From: Tenacibaculum soleae | Lineage (GTDB): Bacteria; Bacteroidota; Bacteroidia; Flavobacteriales; Flavobacteriaceae | Direction of reading: 5' to 3' | Length of the DNA: 64,000 nucleotides | Assembly: GCF_001693415.1 (NCBI RefSeq) | Contig: NZ_MAKX01000001.1 | Span: 434,300 to 498,299, forward strand | Shown here: positions 16,772 through 24,367 of the stretch, in pieces | Layout: every line of letters begins with the position of its first letter | Numbering within the stretch: the first letter of the stretch is position 1 | Notes under the pieces: model-generated | What the model saw: the letters and a program-made list of their open reading frames with translations, nothing else | Told to the model about the DNA's origin: nothing | Databases searched by the model: none | Made by a program: the position numbers and the translations under genes

Positions 16772-16800
16772 TAGAAATACTTATTTTAAGTGTATTTCTA
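16772..16800 (+). promoter_or_regulatory. 5' leader hairpin of the DEAD-box helicase mRNA
   Basis: TAGAAATAC at 16772-16780 pairs exactly with GTATTTCTA at 16792-16800 over an 11-nt loop that can pair further. The hairpin starts within a few bases of the predicted 5' end of the mRNA and ends 11 nt before the ATG. It could stabilise the transcript or make translation temperature-sensitive; this is an inference. Confidence 0.5.
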
Positions 16801-16811
16801 AAATAATATAT

Positions 16812-18119
16812 ATGACATTTAAATCTTTAGGATTATCTGATGCTTTGTTAAAGGCTATCAGCGAAAAAGGATACGACACTCCATCGCCAATACAAGCAAA
16901 AGCGATACCACATATTTTAGCAGGAAAAGATGTATTAGCATCTGCACAAACTGGTACCGGTAAAACAGCTGGTTTTACATTACCAGTTTTACAATATTTA
17001 TCAGAAACCAAACACCCAAAATACCGACCTGTAAGAGCCTTGGTATTAACACCTACGAGAGAACTGGCTGCGCAGGTTTACGATAATGTAAGAGAATATA
17101 GTACGTATTTAGATATAAAATCTACCGTAGTTTTTGGGGGCGTAAAAGCAGCTAGTCAAATAAAAACATTGCGTCATGGTGTTGATTTTTTGGTAGCTAC
17201 TCCTGGTAGATTGTTAGATTTACATGATCAAAAAGCAGTATCGTTTAAAAGAATTGATGTACTTATTTTAGATGAAGCTGACCGTATGCTAGATATGGGT
17301 TTTGTTAGAGATATTAACAAAATTATCAGTTTTATGCCTACAAAGCGTCAAAACTTATTGTTTTCTGCAACTTTTTCAAAAGAAATTAAAAAACTTGCAG
17401 AGGGTATTTTAAAAAACCCTGTATCTGTAGAAGCTGCTCCACAAAACTCAACTGCGGATAAAGTTTCTCAAAAAGTATATACAGTTGATAAAGGAAAAAA
17501 GACAGAGGTTGTTACCAACTTAATTAAAGATGGTAATTGGAGTCAGGTTTTAATTTTTACAAGAACCAAACACGGTGCTAATAAATTAACTAAAAAATTA
17601 ATTGGTTCAGGCGTTTCTGCTGCTGCAATTCATGGTAATAAAAGTCAGGCTGCAAGAACAAAAGCATTGGCTAATTTTAAGAGTAACGCTATTCGTGTTT
17701 TAGTAGCAACTGATATTGCTGCACGTGGAATTGATATTCCTTTATTGCCACATGTTATTAACTTTGAATTACCAAATGTACCTGAAGATTATGTACATAG
17801 AATTGGTAGAACTGGTAGAGCTGGTGCAAAAGGAGAAGCTATTTCTTTAGTGTGTAGTGAAGAAACCGAATATCAAAAAGAGATAGAAAAAATACTGCGT
17901 CAAAAATTAAACACTGAAGTAATTGAAGGGTACGAACCTACCGATACTGCAGGGCCAAAAAGAGCAGCAACTCAAAAGAAAAAATCTGGTAACGGAAAGA
18001 AAAAAGGAGTAGGCGCTACTCATAGAGGTGCGGTTAATAGAAAACCTAAAAGAGAACGCCCTAGTGATCAATCAAGAAAAAACGAAGGAAAATCTACAAG
18101 AAAAAATAAACGTAGATAA
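16812..18119 (+). CDS. DEAD-box RNA helicase (RhlE-like)
   Basis: All motifs of the family are present: Q-motif GYDTPSPIQ, motif I AQTGTGKT, Ia [41 protein letters not shown] and [13 protein letters not shown] basic Lys/Arg-rich tail of about 75 residues follows, as in RhlE-type helicases that unwind RNA in ribosome assembly and cold adaptation. The ATG at 16812 ([13 protein letters not shown]) is chosen. An in-frame TTG 17 codons upstream lies within the promoter box and would be outside the mRNA. A Crp-family gene follows 8 bp downstream. Confidence 0.93.
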   Translation: MTFKSLGLSDALLKAISEKGYDTPSPIQAKAIPHILAGKDVLASAQTGTGKTAGFTLPVLQYLSETKHPKYRPVRALVLTPTRELAAQVYDNVREYSTYLDIKSTVVFGGVKAASQIKTLRHGVDFLVATPGRLLDLHDQKAVSFKRIDVLILDEADRMLDMGFVRDINKIISFMPTKRQNLLFSATFSKEIKKLAEGILKNPVSVEAAPQNSTADKVSQKVYTVDKGKKTEVVTNLIKDGNWSQVLIFTRTKHGANKLTKKLIGSGVSAAAIHGNKSQAARTKALANFKSNAIRVLVATDIAARGIDIPLLPHVINFELPNVPEDYVHRIGRTGRAGAKGEAISLVCSEETEYQKEIEKILRQKLNTEVIEGYEPTDTAGPKRAATQKKKSGNGKKKGVGATHRGAVNRKPKRERPSDQSRKNEGKSTRKNKRR

Positions 18120-18127
18120 ACTATAAG

Positions 18128-18697
18128 ATGAATTTTTATAGCTACATAGAAAATGTATTAAAATCTCAGCAGTTTGAAAATCAAATTACTGAGATTTTAC
18201 GTTTTTTTACTCCGTTAACATTAACAAAAAATAGTTTTTTAGTTAAAAAAGGAAACATTTGCAAATACTTTTGCTATATAGAAAGTGGTATTTTACAACA
18301 TGCCATTGAAACATCCGAAGAAGAAAAAACTACCTATTTAGCTTTAAAAAATTCATGCACATCTGCCTTAAAAAGTTACTTACAAAAAACACCATCACGC
18401 AAAAACATTAAAGCGCTAAGTACTTGTAATTTGCAAGTGATTCTAGTGGATGATTTTAATTATTTACTGAAAAATAATAAAGCATTTCATCAGTTTTATT
18501 ATAGTTTAATTGAAAATCAAATTTTTTTAATTGATGAATATCGCATTGACTTACTTACACTTACACCAGAAGAACGCTACACAAAACTACTTACCAACGA
18601 ACCAAAATTACTACAAGAGGTTCCGCTACATTATTTAGCTTCTTTTTTAGGAATTTCTACCAGACATATGAGTAGAATTCGTAAAAATATAAAATAG
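18128..18697 (+). CDS. Crp/Fnr family transcriptional regulator
   Basis: A 189-residue protein with a Crp-type sensor barrel (LVKKGNICKYFCYIESGILQHAI, about 37-60) and a C-terminal helix-turn-helix PLHYLASFLGISTRHMSRIRK. Residues expected to bind cAMP are not evident, and the few Cys residues are not arranged as in Fnr. It is only 18% or so like the regulator at 9076 by eye and differs from it mainly in the sensor half. It lies 8 bp after the helicase stop and is probably in one operon with it. Confidence 0.85.
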   Translation: MNFYSYIENVLKSQQFENQITEILRFFTPLTLTKNSFLVKKGNICKYFCYIESGILQHAIETSEEEKTTYLALKNSCTSALKSYLQKTPSRKNIKALSTCNLQVILVDDFNYLLKNNKAFHQFYYSLIENQIFLIDEYRIDLLTLTPEERYTKLLTNEPKLLQEVPLHYLASFLGISTRHMSRIRKNIK

Positions 18698-18732
18698 CGC
18701 CAAATGGCTAATATTTGCATAGTATCTTTTCT

Positions 18733-18740
18733 TATTTTTG
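18733..18740 (+). promoter_or_regulatory. Promoter -7 box of the aminopeptidase P gene
   Basis: TATTTTTG matches TAnnTTTG, 31 bp before the ATG at 18772. A short dyad GCCAAATGGC at 18699-18708 is centred 29.5 bp upstream, the same distance as the Crp-type dyads elsewhere in the window, but its sequence is different and its arms are only 4 bp. Confidence 0.5.
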
Positions 18741-18771
18741 AAACACGTTTAGTAATTTAATTGAACCTATT

Positions 18772-20064
18772 ATGAAATACAACCCAATAAACCGTGACTT
18801 ATTTATAAAAAACCGTAAAAACTTTATGGCGCAAATGAAGCCAAATAGTTTAGCTGTTTTTAACTCTAATGATGTGTATCCGGTAAGTGCAGATAGTATG
18901 CTTCCGTTTGAACAACATCGTGATATCTTTTTTTTAAGTGGTGTTGATCAAGAAGAAAGTATTTTAGTATTATTTCCTGATTGTCCGAAGGAAAATTTAC
19001 GTAAAGTATTATTTTTACGTGAAACTAACGAACATATTGCCGTCTGGGAAGGTGAAAAGCTAACCAAAGAAAAAGCATTAAAAACGAGTGGAATACAAAC
19101 CGTTTTTTGGTTACAAGACCTAGAAAAAGTTTTAGCAGAAATGATGGCACTTGCCGAAACTGTTTATATAAACACCAATGAACATTACCGTGCTACTATT
19201 GAAACTGAAACACGCGAAGCACGTTTTACAAAATGGTTATTAGCAAAATACCCTGCACATTCTGTTGCAAAAAGTAACCCTATTTTACAACGTTTACGCT
19301 CATTAAAAGACCCGATAGAACTAGACTTATTACAACAAGCCTGTGACATTACCGAAAAAGGATTTAGACGTGTGTTAGATTTTATTAAACCAGGTGTTTG
19401 GGAATATGAAATTGAAGCTGAATTTATTCATGAGTTTATTAGAAATCGCTCTAAAAAATTCGCTTACACGCCAATTATTGCCTCTGGTAACAATGCAAAT
19501 GTATTACATTATATAGAAAACAATCAGCAATGTAAAGCAGGAGATTTAATTTTGATGGATGTTGGAGCAGAATATGCAAACTACTCGTCAGATATGACAA
19601 GAACTGTACCTGTTTCTGGTCGTTTTTCTGACCGACAAAAAGCTGTATACAATGCTGTAAACCGTGTAAAAAACGATGCTACAAAATTATTGATTCCAGG
19701 AACTATTTGGGCTGATTATCATGTTGAAGTTGGTAAATTAATGACTTCAGAATTATTAGGTTTAGGTTTATTAGATAAAGCCGATGTGCAAAATGAGGAT
19801 AAAAACTGGCCGGCCTATAAAAAATACTTTATGCATGGTACTTCACACCATATGGGATTAGACACACACGATTACGGATTGCTACACCAACCTATGGAAG
19901 CGAATATGGTTTTTACTGTTGAGCCTGGGATTTACATTCCTGATGAAGGTTTTGGTATTCGTTTAGAAGATGATGTGGTGATACAAGAAACAGGTGATCC
20001 TTTTAACTTAATGCGCAATATACCTATTGATGCAGATGAAATTGAAGATATTATGAATAAGTAA
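18772..20064 (+). CDS. pepP: Xaa-Pro aminopeptidase (aminopeptidase P, M24B)
   Basis: A 430-residue enzyme with an N-terminal creatinase-like domain (AVFNSNDVYPVSADS, FFLSGVDQEES) and a C-terminal pita-bread domain. The metal ligands are visible: two Asp in LMDVGAEYANYSSDMTRT, His in HGTSHHMGLD, Glu in VEPGIYIP and Glu in IRLEDDVVI. It removes N-terminal residues that precede proline. It is a single gene with its own promoter and a very strong shared terminator downstream. Confidence 0.93.
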   Translation: MKYNPINRDLFIKNRKNFMAQMKPNSLAVFNSNDVYPVSADSMLPFEQHRDIFFLSGVDQEESILVLFPDCPKENLRKVLFLRETNEHIAVWEGEKLTKEKALKTSGIQTVFWLQDLEKVLAEMMALAETVYINTNEHYRATIETETREARFTKWLLAKYPAHSVAKSNPILQRLRSLKDPIELDLLQQACDITEKGFRRVLDFIKPGVWEYEIEAEFIHEFIRNRSKKFAYTPIIASGNNANVLHYIENNQQCKAGDLILMDVGAEYANYSSDMTRTVPVSGRFSDRQKAVYNAVNRVKNDATKLLIPGTIWADYHVEVGKLMTSELLGLGLLDKADVQNEDKNWPAYKKYFMHGTSHHMGLDTHDYGLLHQPMEANMVFTVEPGIYIPDEGFGIRLEDDVVIQETGDPFNLMRNIPIDADEIEDIMNK

Positions 20065-20117
20065 TTTTTATATAAATAAAATCCCCGCTAATTGCGGGGA
20101 TTTTATTTATATAAAAA
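20065..20117. terminator. Perfect 24-bp bidirectional terminator hairpin
   Basis: Bases 20065-20088 pair without mismatch to 20094-20117 over the loop TAATT. The top of the stem is ATCCCCGC/GCGGGGAT and the lower part is A/T only, supplying the T-run in both directions. It separates pepP (plus) from the cupredoxin gene (minus). Confidence 0.93.
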
Positions 20118-20131
20118 CTGTATTTAAGCGT

Positions 20132-20494
20132 TTACTTAACTGTTAAATTATATTGAGGTGTAGGGTTTAATGGGCAAAAATATACATATTCCCCCTTTTT
20201 TAAAGTTACTTTTTTAGAAGTAGATTTAGCATTGTTTTTAACTAAAGAAGTTACATAAGCATCTTTAATATGATGTGCTGCTTCTACCATTCCTTTAGGT
20301 GCTAATACAAAACCAACATCATGTCCTACATTATTATTAGAAATTTCAAAAACATAAGTTCCTTCCTTTAATGTTAGCTTTTGTTGTGTAAACTTACCTT
20401 TGGTTTGTTCTAAAGACACTGTTTTTACTTCTTGTGCGTTTGCTTGAAAATTAACAGTTAATACGAATACTAAAATTGCGATAATACGTTTCAT
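20132..20494 (-). CDS. Small periplasmic cupredoxin-like protein
   Basis: A 120-residue protein with a Sec signal peptide (MKRIIAILVFVLTVNFQANA). The mature part is one Greek-key cupredoxin domain: YVFEISNNNVGHDVGFVLAP gives a His ligand in GHDVG, and the end reads YFCPLNPTPQYNLTVK with the Cys ligand. The usual second His of the C-x(2-4)-H loop is replaced; Gln is the nearest candidate. It may still bind copper in an unusual site or may have lost metal binding. It likely acts in the periplasm in electron transfer or copper handling. Confidence 0.8.
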   Translation of the reverse strand: MKRIIAILVFVLTVNFQANAQEVKTVSLEQTKGKFTQQKLTLKEGTYVFEISNNNVGHDVGFVLAPKGMVEAAHHIKDAYVTSLVKNNAKSTSKKVTLKKGEYVYFCPLNPTPQYNLTVK

Positions 20495-20564
20495 TTTTAT
20501 TTACTTTTTGATTATATATTTATATGATGAGTATTACTATAAAAAGTAATCCCTCAATTTTTTA

Positions 20565-21122
20565 TTATGCGTTTATGGTGAATTTTCCTGAGTTTACTTC
20601 TGGAAAATCAATTTCGGTTTTTGCAATATGATTTACATAGTTTGTTAATGTATTAGAAACTACATTTAAAACTATTTCTAAAATATCACTATCTGTATAT
20701 CCTGCTACTTTTGCTGCTGCAATTTCATCAGCACTTATATTTCCTCTATTTTTAGTAATGCTCTGAGCTAAATTTAATCCTGCAGCTACTTTTTCATCTG
20801 AAGATAATCCTTGTCTATTTTGTTCTGTTTCAGCATCTGTTAAGCCATTCATTTTACCTATTGCTGTATGTGCAGATAAACAGTAATCACATTCGTTCTC
20901 TTCAGCAATTGCTAATGCTAGTTGTTCTCTAAACTTATTAGAAAAATTTCCGTTTGCGGTTAAATCACCTAGACTTAAGTAGGTTTGTAATGTAGCTGGT
21001 GAATTACCAAATACTTTTATTAAGTTAGGTATAAAACCTAGTTTGTTTTGTACAGCATCAAATAATTCTTTTGATTTTCCTGTTGTTGTTTCTGGGTTTA
21101 ATGTTTTAATTCTTGTACTCAT
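20565..21122 (-). CDS. AhpD-like / carboxymuconolactone decarboxylase family protein
   Basis: A 185-residue helical protein. The active-site segment EENECDYCLSAHTAIGK holds the CxxC pair and the following His of alkylhydroperoxidase AhpD-type members of the CMD family. The upstream helix FSNKFREQLALAIAEE is also typical. These proteins reduce peroxides or transfer electrons through the CxxC pair. It starts 19 bp after the stop of a 34-residue zinc-ribbon gene, with which it is probably co-transcribed. Confidence 0.88.
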   Translation of the reverse strand: MSTRIKTLNPETTTGKSKELFDAVQNKLGFIPNLIKVFGNSPATLQTYLSLGDLTANGNFSNKFREQLALAIAEENECDYCLSAHTAIGKMNGLTDAETEQNRQGLSSDEKVAAGLNLAQSITKNRGNISADEIAAAKVAGYTDSDILEIVLNVVSNTLTNYVNHIAKTEIDFPEVNSGKFTINA

Positions 21123-21141
21123 TTTTTAGATTCTTTAATTA

Positions 21142-21246
21142 TTATTTAGGTTGCTCACAACTACACATTTCTCTTTCAGGAAATTGCTCGTCGTATTCTT
21201 GATATCCCCAACAATTAGGGCATTGATAAGTGTCTGTTGTTTTCAT
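21142..21246 (-). CDS. 34-residue rubredoxin/zinc-ribbon-like mini-protein
   Basis: A short frame from ATG (complement of 21244-21246) to TAA (21142-21144). The protein has the knuckle YQCPNCWGYQEYDE and a second pair CSC near the end (EREMCSCEQPK), so four Cys could hold one zinc or iron. It starts with a clean ATG after an A-rich leader and runs into the AhpD-like gene 19 bp downstream, which supports it as a real gene. Upstream there is an inverted repeat, AAAGATG-N10-CATCTTT, at about 21296-21319. A redox or metal-relay partner of the CMD protein is an inference. Confidence 0.65.
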   Translation of the reverse strand: MKTTDTYQCPNCWGYQEYDEQFPEREMCSCEQPK

Positions 21247-21380
21247 CTTTTTATTTTTATATAACCGATAAAACCATGGTTAAAAATTATACTACAAAGA
21301 TGCGATAGATAACATCTTTTAAAAATGGACAAAGGTTCCTTAAACTTAGATTTCAATAAAAACTTAAAAAAAATGATTTC

Positions 21381-21394
21381 TTAACCTATGTTAA
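21381..21394. promoter_or_regulatory. Crp/Fnr-type dyad of small RNA copy 1
   Basis: TTAAC-CTAT-GTTAA is a perfect 5-4-5 dyad. Its centre is 29.5 bp upstream of the first base of the TACATTTG box at 21417, the same distance as in small RNA copy 2 and the nitroreductase promoter. Confidence 0.6.
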
Positions 21395-21416
21395 CATTTT
21401 AATTGTAAAAACATTA

Positions 21417-21424
21417 TACATTTG
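21417..21424 (+). promoter_or_regulatory. Promoter -7 box of small RNA copy 1
   Basis: TACATTTG matches TAnnTTTG exactly. No TTG lies at the normal -33 distance, consistent with dependence on an activator at the upstream dyad. Confidence 0.6.
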
Positions 21425-21429
21425 TAATG

Positions 21430-21523
21430 TTATTATTAATAGCATATCCCCTATATGTTAACCCCCCTTAAATAATAACATCCCTTAAAAACAACCCCTA
21501 ACTTGTGTGTTATGGGTTTTTTT
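21430..21523 (+). ncRNA. Candidate small RNA, copy 1 of a tandem pair
   Basis: Between the promoter box and a terminator lies a structured ~94-nt stretch with no useful reading frame. GTTATTATT (21429-21437) pairs with AATAATAAC (21471-21479) and encloses the hairpin CATAT-CCCCT-ATATG. Single-stranded C-rich tracts follow (CCCCCC at 21462-21467 and TCCC at 21481-21484). The end is a terminator, AACCCCTAAC/GTTATGGGTT, with seven T. The block recurs 224 bp downstream with changes that keep the pairing. C-rich single-stranded motifs are used by several bacterial small RNAs to pair with G-rich ribosome binding sites. It is not recognised as a known family here; Rfam Flavo-1 should be considered. 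Confidence 0.6.
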
Positions 21524-21604
21524 ATGCGGTATAATTGCTTCTTACATTAAAAATAGAAAAGGATTCTTTATAATAAACGTTACTTTTAAATTAAAAAACC
21601 ATTA

Positions 21605-21618
21605 TAAACATAGGTTAA
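21605..21618. promoter_or_regulatory. Crp/Fnr-type dyad of small RNA copy 2
   Basis: TAAAC-ATAG-GTTAA is a 5-4-5 dyad with one mismatch. Its 12-base core AACATAGGTTAA is the exact reverse complement of bases 21381-21392 in front of copy 1. The centre is 29.5 bp upstream of the TACATTTG box. Confidence 0.6.
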
Positions 21619-21640
21619 TGTATTAACTAAAAACCTGTTG

Positions 21641-21648
21641 TACATTTG
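21641..21648 (+). promoter_or_regulatory. Promoter -7 box of small RNA copy 2
   Basis: TACATTTG, identical to the box of copy 1 and an exact TAnnTTTG match. Apart from the dyad and this box, the 200 bp upstream of the two copies are not similar, so the shared parts are likely under selection. Confidence 0.6.
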
Positions 21649-21653
21649 TACTG

Positions 21654-21749
21654 TTATTATAACTAATATATCCCTTATATGTTAACCCCCTTAAATAATA
21701 ACATCCCTTAAAAAAACAACCCCTAACTTGTGTGTTATGGGTTTTTTTT
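21654..21749 (+). ncRNA. Candidate small RNA, copy 2 of a tandem pair
   Basis: The same architecture as copy 1: GTTATTAT (21653-21660) pairs with the AATAATAAC block (21694-21702), and an inner ATAT hairpin presents a CCC loop in which the closing C-G pair of copy 1 becomes U-G. CCCCC and TCCC tracts follow, then the same terminator with eight T (21742-21749). Its last 15 bases overlap the end of the convergent araC-type gene. The terminator hairpin also has an A-run on its left side (21710-21716), so it can serve the araC-type transcript on the minus strand. Confidence 0.6.
21718..21749. terminator. Bidirectional terminator shared by small RNA copy 2 and the AraC-type gene
   Basis: AACCCCTAAC (21718-21727) and GTTATGGGTT (21734-21743) pair with one mismatch over the loop TTGTGT. 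A T-run follows on the plus strand and another (complement of 21710-21716) on the minus strand. The araC-type stop codon lies in the right arm. Confidence 0.8.
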
Positions 21750-22586
21750 ATGCTCTTTCTGAAATTGTTTTGGAGATTTTCCTGTTGCCTTGGTAAAATA
21801 ACGCGTAAAATATGCTGGGTCATTAAAACCTAAGTCAAAAGCTATTTGTTTTATAATATCTGTAGAATATATTAATTTACGCTTTGCTTCTATTATAATT
21901 CGATTTTTAATAAAGTCACTGGGGCTTTCAATTCCTGTTTTATGAAAATTTTTGGTTAATGATTTAGGAGAAATACCTAAACGATTAGCGTAATCAGTAA
22001 CACTATGTAAGTTTTTAAAATTTAACTCAACCAACAGACTAAAATCTTTAAACAACTTTGTTTCAGTATCTTTTTTAAGTACGTGGTATTCTTTTTTTAT
22101 CCGTACAGCATGTATTATAAACTGTTTTAAATAAGCTTGCAACATATCGTATTGAGCCGCTTCATTGTTTTTAAATTCATCTACTAAGCTCTCGATTATA
22201 AAATTAAACTTTTCAATATCTTTTTTACAAGGTCTTACAAACGGAGTTTCATATATATTATTAAACAATACTCCATTACAAGAAATTTCAGAATCATGCG
22301 CCTGAATACAATAAAAATCTTGAACAAAACTTAATTGATAAGCTTCTTTTATTTTTTCTGAAGTAACCGAAAACATTTGTCCAGGAGATAAAAAAAATAA
22401 TACTCCTCCTTTAAATGAGTAACTTTCAAAATCGATATGATAGGTTCCCTCACCTTCCTTTATCCAAAAAATTTTATAGCTATTAATTTGTGTCGGTTTA
22501 TTAACCACACAAGCTTTTTCAAACTGTATGGTTTGTAATGAAAAAACATCTTGATATTTATAGGTTTTTATATCTTGAATAGCCAT
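21735..22586 (-). CDS. AraC family transcriptional regulator
   Basis: A 283-residue protein. The N-terminal cupin-like sensor half includes YKIFWIKEGEGTYHIDFE and FFLSPGQMF, typical of AraC regulators. The C-terminal half has two helix-turn-helix units, HSVTDYANRLGISPKSLTKN and IKQIAFDLGFNDPAYFTRYF, followed by the signature TGKSPKQFQKEHK. The ligand is unknown. It is divergent from an alpha/beta hydrolase gene across 271 bp that hold an 18-bp palindrome. Confidence 0.92.
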   Translation of the reverse strand: MAIQDIKTYKYQDVFSLQTIQFEKACVVNKPTQINSYKIFWIKEGEGTYHIDFESYSFKGGVLFFLSPGQMFSVTSEKIKEAYQLSFVQDFYCIQAHDSEISCNGVLFNNIYETPFVRPCKKDIEKFNFIIESLVDEFKNNEAAQYDMLQAYLKQFIIHAVRIKKEYHVLKKDTETKLFKDFSLLVELNFKNLHSVTDYANRLGISPKSLTKNFHKTGIESPSDFIKNRIIIEAKRKLIYSTDIIKQIAFDLGFNDPAYFTRYFTKATGKSPKQFQKEHKKNP

Positions 22587-22787
22587 TTTTATAACTTCTT
22601 TTATTATTGGTCGTTAAAATATAATTAGCTAACAAAACAAGGTAATACTTAAATTAAAGCTATTATATTGTTTATATTCCTAGTTTTTTATTGATTACAA
22701 TTTAACAAAAAGATACAATATATTTATTTACTAAAACACCTAAAAAGTTTAACTTACACCGTGTATAAATGTTAATCTTTACCTTAC

Positions 22788-22805
22788 AGTAACAAACTTG
22801 TTACT
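22788..22805. promoter_or_regulatory. 18-bp palindrome upstream of the hydrolase gene
   Basis: AGTAACAA and TTGTTACT are exact complements separated by AC. It lies 52 bp before the ATG of the hydrolase at 22858 and 200 bp from the AraC start. No T-run follows directly, so it looks more like an operator than a terminator. No good TAnnTTTG box was seen in this 271-bp gap. Confidence 0.5.
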
Positions 22806-22857
22806 AAGTTTTTTTAAGATTGATAAACTAATTAATACTTGATAAACTATAAAATAA

Positions 22858-23535
22858 ATGCAAAAGGTATATTTTATTTCAGGCACAATGTGTACAGTCG
22901 ATTTATGGCAATTTGTGTTTCCTCGTTTAGAAAATATTTTTCCTGTTCATATTGATATTACTTTAGCTACTTCTTTTGATGAAATTAACAAAGTAATCTT
23001 ATCAAAAATTGATGAAAAAGCTATAATTGTAGGGTTTTCTTTAGGTGGATTTTCAGCCTTAAACTTTGCGATTCATTACCCTGAAAAGATAAAAAAACTT
23101 GTAATAATTGCAGCAAATACAAATGGTTTAAATGATAATGAAGTTCAGTTACGAAAAAGCACCATTGATTTTTTACAAAACAAAAAATACAAAGGTATTT
23201 CGCTGGTAAGAATACAGCAATTTTTACACCCCAATCATCAAAATAAAGAAATTATAAGTATTATTAAAAAAATGGATGCAACTTTAGGAAAAGAAGTTTT
23301 AATTCGTCAATTAAAATCCACTTCTTCTAGACTTAATATTACGGAACAAGTTTTAAGCCTGAACATTCCAATAATACTTATTGCTGCTGAAAATGATGCA
23401 TTAATTTCAATTGCAGATGTAAAAATATTAGTATCTAAATTACAAAATGGAAAACATATAATCATCAAAAATTGTGGGCATATGATTCCGTTAGAAAAGC
23501 CCGAAGAGTTAGCGAATCTACTTAATTGGATTTAA
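22858..23535 (+). CDS. Alpha/beta hydrolase
   Basis: A 225-residue protein. The nucleophile elbow GFSLGG is at about 61-66, the acid lies in ILIAAENDALISIAD and the His in NCGHMIPLEKPEELANLL, which together form the triad of the MhpC/BioH-like group. It lacks a signal peptide. It is divergent from the AraC-type regulator, which may control it. A more exact substrate cannot be given. Confidence 0.85.
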   Translation: MQKVYFISGTMCTVDLWQFVFPRLENIFPVHIDITLATSFDEINKVILSKIDEKAIIVGFSLGGFSALNFAIHYPEKIKKLVIIAANTNGLNDNEVQLRKSTIDFLQNKKYKGISLVRIQQFLHPNHQNKEIISIIKKMDATLGKEVLIRQLKSTSSRLNITEQVLSLNIPIILIAAENDALISIADVKILVSKLQNGKHIIIKNCGHMIPLEKPEELANLLNWI

Positions 23536-23603
23536 TCTTTAAATCAAAACACTACTCGTTTATTTAAACCCATTCTAAATATTTAATAAAACAATTCGCA
23601 AAA

Positions 23604-23635
23604 TTTGTGCAAGTAGTGCATACCTCTTAAATTTG
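23604..23635 (+). promoter_or_regulatory. Promoter of the sdhCAB operon
   Basis: TTTG at 23604-23607 and TAAATTTG at 23628-23635 are separated by 20 bp, the full Bacteroidetes -33/-7 pattern. The start would be near 23641, giving a leader of about 25 nt before the ATG at 23666. Confidence 0.72.
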
Positions 23636-23665
23636 TGTTATATATTTAATATAACAAACAAAATA

Positions 23666-24355
23666 ATGGGATTATTAAAATCTTCTATTGGAAGAAAATT
23701 TGCCATGGCACTTTCGGCGTTCTTCTTGATGTTCTTTTTATTACAACATTTTGCAATAAACATCACCTCAATTTTTCCAGACAACGGAGCAACATTTAAC
23801 AAATTATCTCATTTTATGGGTACTAATGCGTTAATACAATATGTTATGCAGCCTGTTTTGATTATTGGTGTAGTGTTTCATTTTGTAATGGGATTCATCT
23901 TAGAATTAAAAAACAACAGTGCACGTACAGTAAGCTATGCTAAAAATAACGGAGCCGCAAACTCTACTTGGATGAGTAGAAACATGATTTGGTCTGGAGC
24001 TGCAATTTTAGCATTTGTAGTATTACATTTTATTGATTTCTGGTTTCCAGAATTAAATACAAAATTTATTCAAGGAGATATGTCTGGACTTATCGACCCA
24101 AATGTGGCTGATAGCGGACTTAGATACTTTGAAGAATTACAACACAAATTTGTAAATCCACTTAGAGTTGGTGCATACATCGTAGCATTTGTATTTTTAG
24201 CATTACACTTATTACACGGATTTACATCTGCATTCCAATCAGTTGGAGCAAACAACAAATACACTAAAGGATTGAAAACATTTTGTAAAGTGTATGCAAT
24301 TGGTATTCCTGTAGGGTTTATCATCATTGCTTTATTTCACCATTTCAATCACTAA
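23666..24355 (+). CDS. sdhC: Succinate dehydrogenase cytochrome b subunit (type B)
   Basis: The ATG at 23666 gives MGLLKSSIGRKFAMALSAFF, the standard start of this family; an upstream in-frame ATG at 23633 overlaps the promoter. The protein has five membrane helices and conserved His residues in LLQHFAINI, VVFHFVMGF, FVVLHFIDF and ALHLLHGF that hold two hemes b. One large anchor without a SdhD partner defines type B complex II, as in other Bacteroidetes. It exchanges electrons with menaquinone. sdhA starts 12 bp downstream. Confidence 0.95.
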   Translation: MGLLKSSIGRKFAMALSAFFLMFFLLQHFAINITSIFPDNGATFNKLSHFMGTNALIQYVMQPVLIIGVVFHFVMGFILELKNNSARTVSYAKNNGAANSTWMSRNMIWSGAAILAFVVLHFIDFWFPELNTKFIQGDMSGLIDPNVADSGLRYFEELQHKFVNPLRVGAYIVAFVFLALHLLHGFTSAFQSVGANNKYTKGLKTFCKVYAIGIPVGFIIIALFHHFNH

Positions 24356-24367
24356 TACGAAACAAGT

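Noticed and set aside
16761..16811. Longer N-terminus for the DEAD-box helicase from a TTG codon
   Set aside because: The TTG is part of the TACCTTTG promoter box, so it would not be in the mRNA; the ATG at 16812 gives the normal family start.
21400..21750. Direct repeats as ends of an insertion sequence
   Set aside because: The repeats carry promoter, structure and terminator, the 130 bp between them encode no transposase, and no target duplication is visible.
23633..23665. Longer N-terminus for SdhC
   Set aside because: It would begin inside the -7 box of the sdh promoter, and the internal ATG gives the conserved start.
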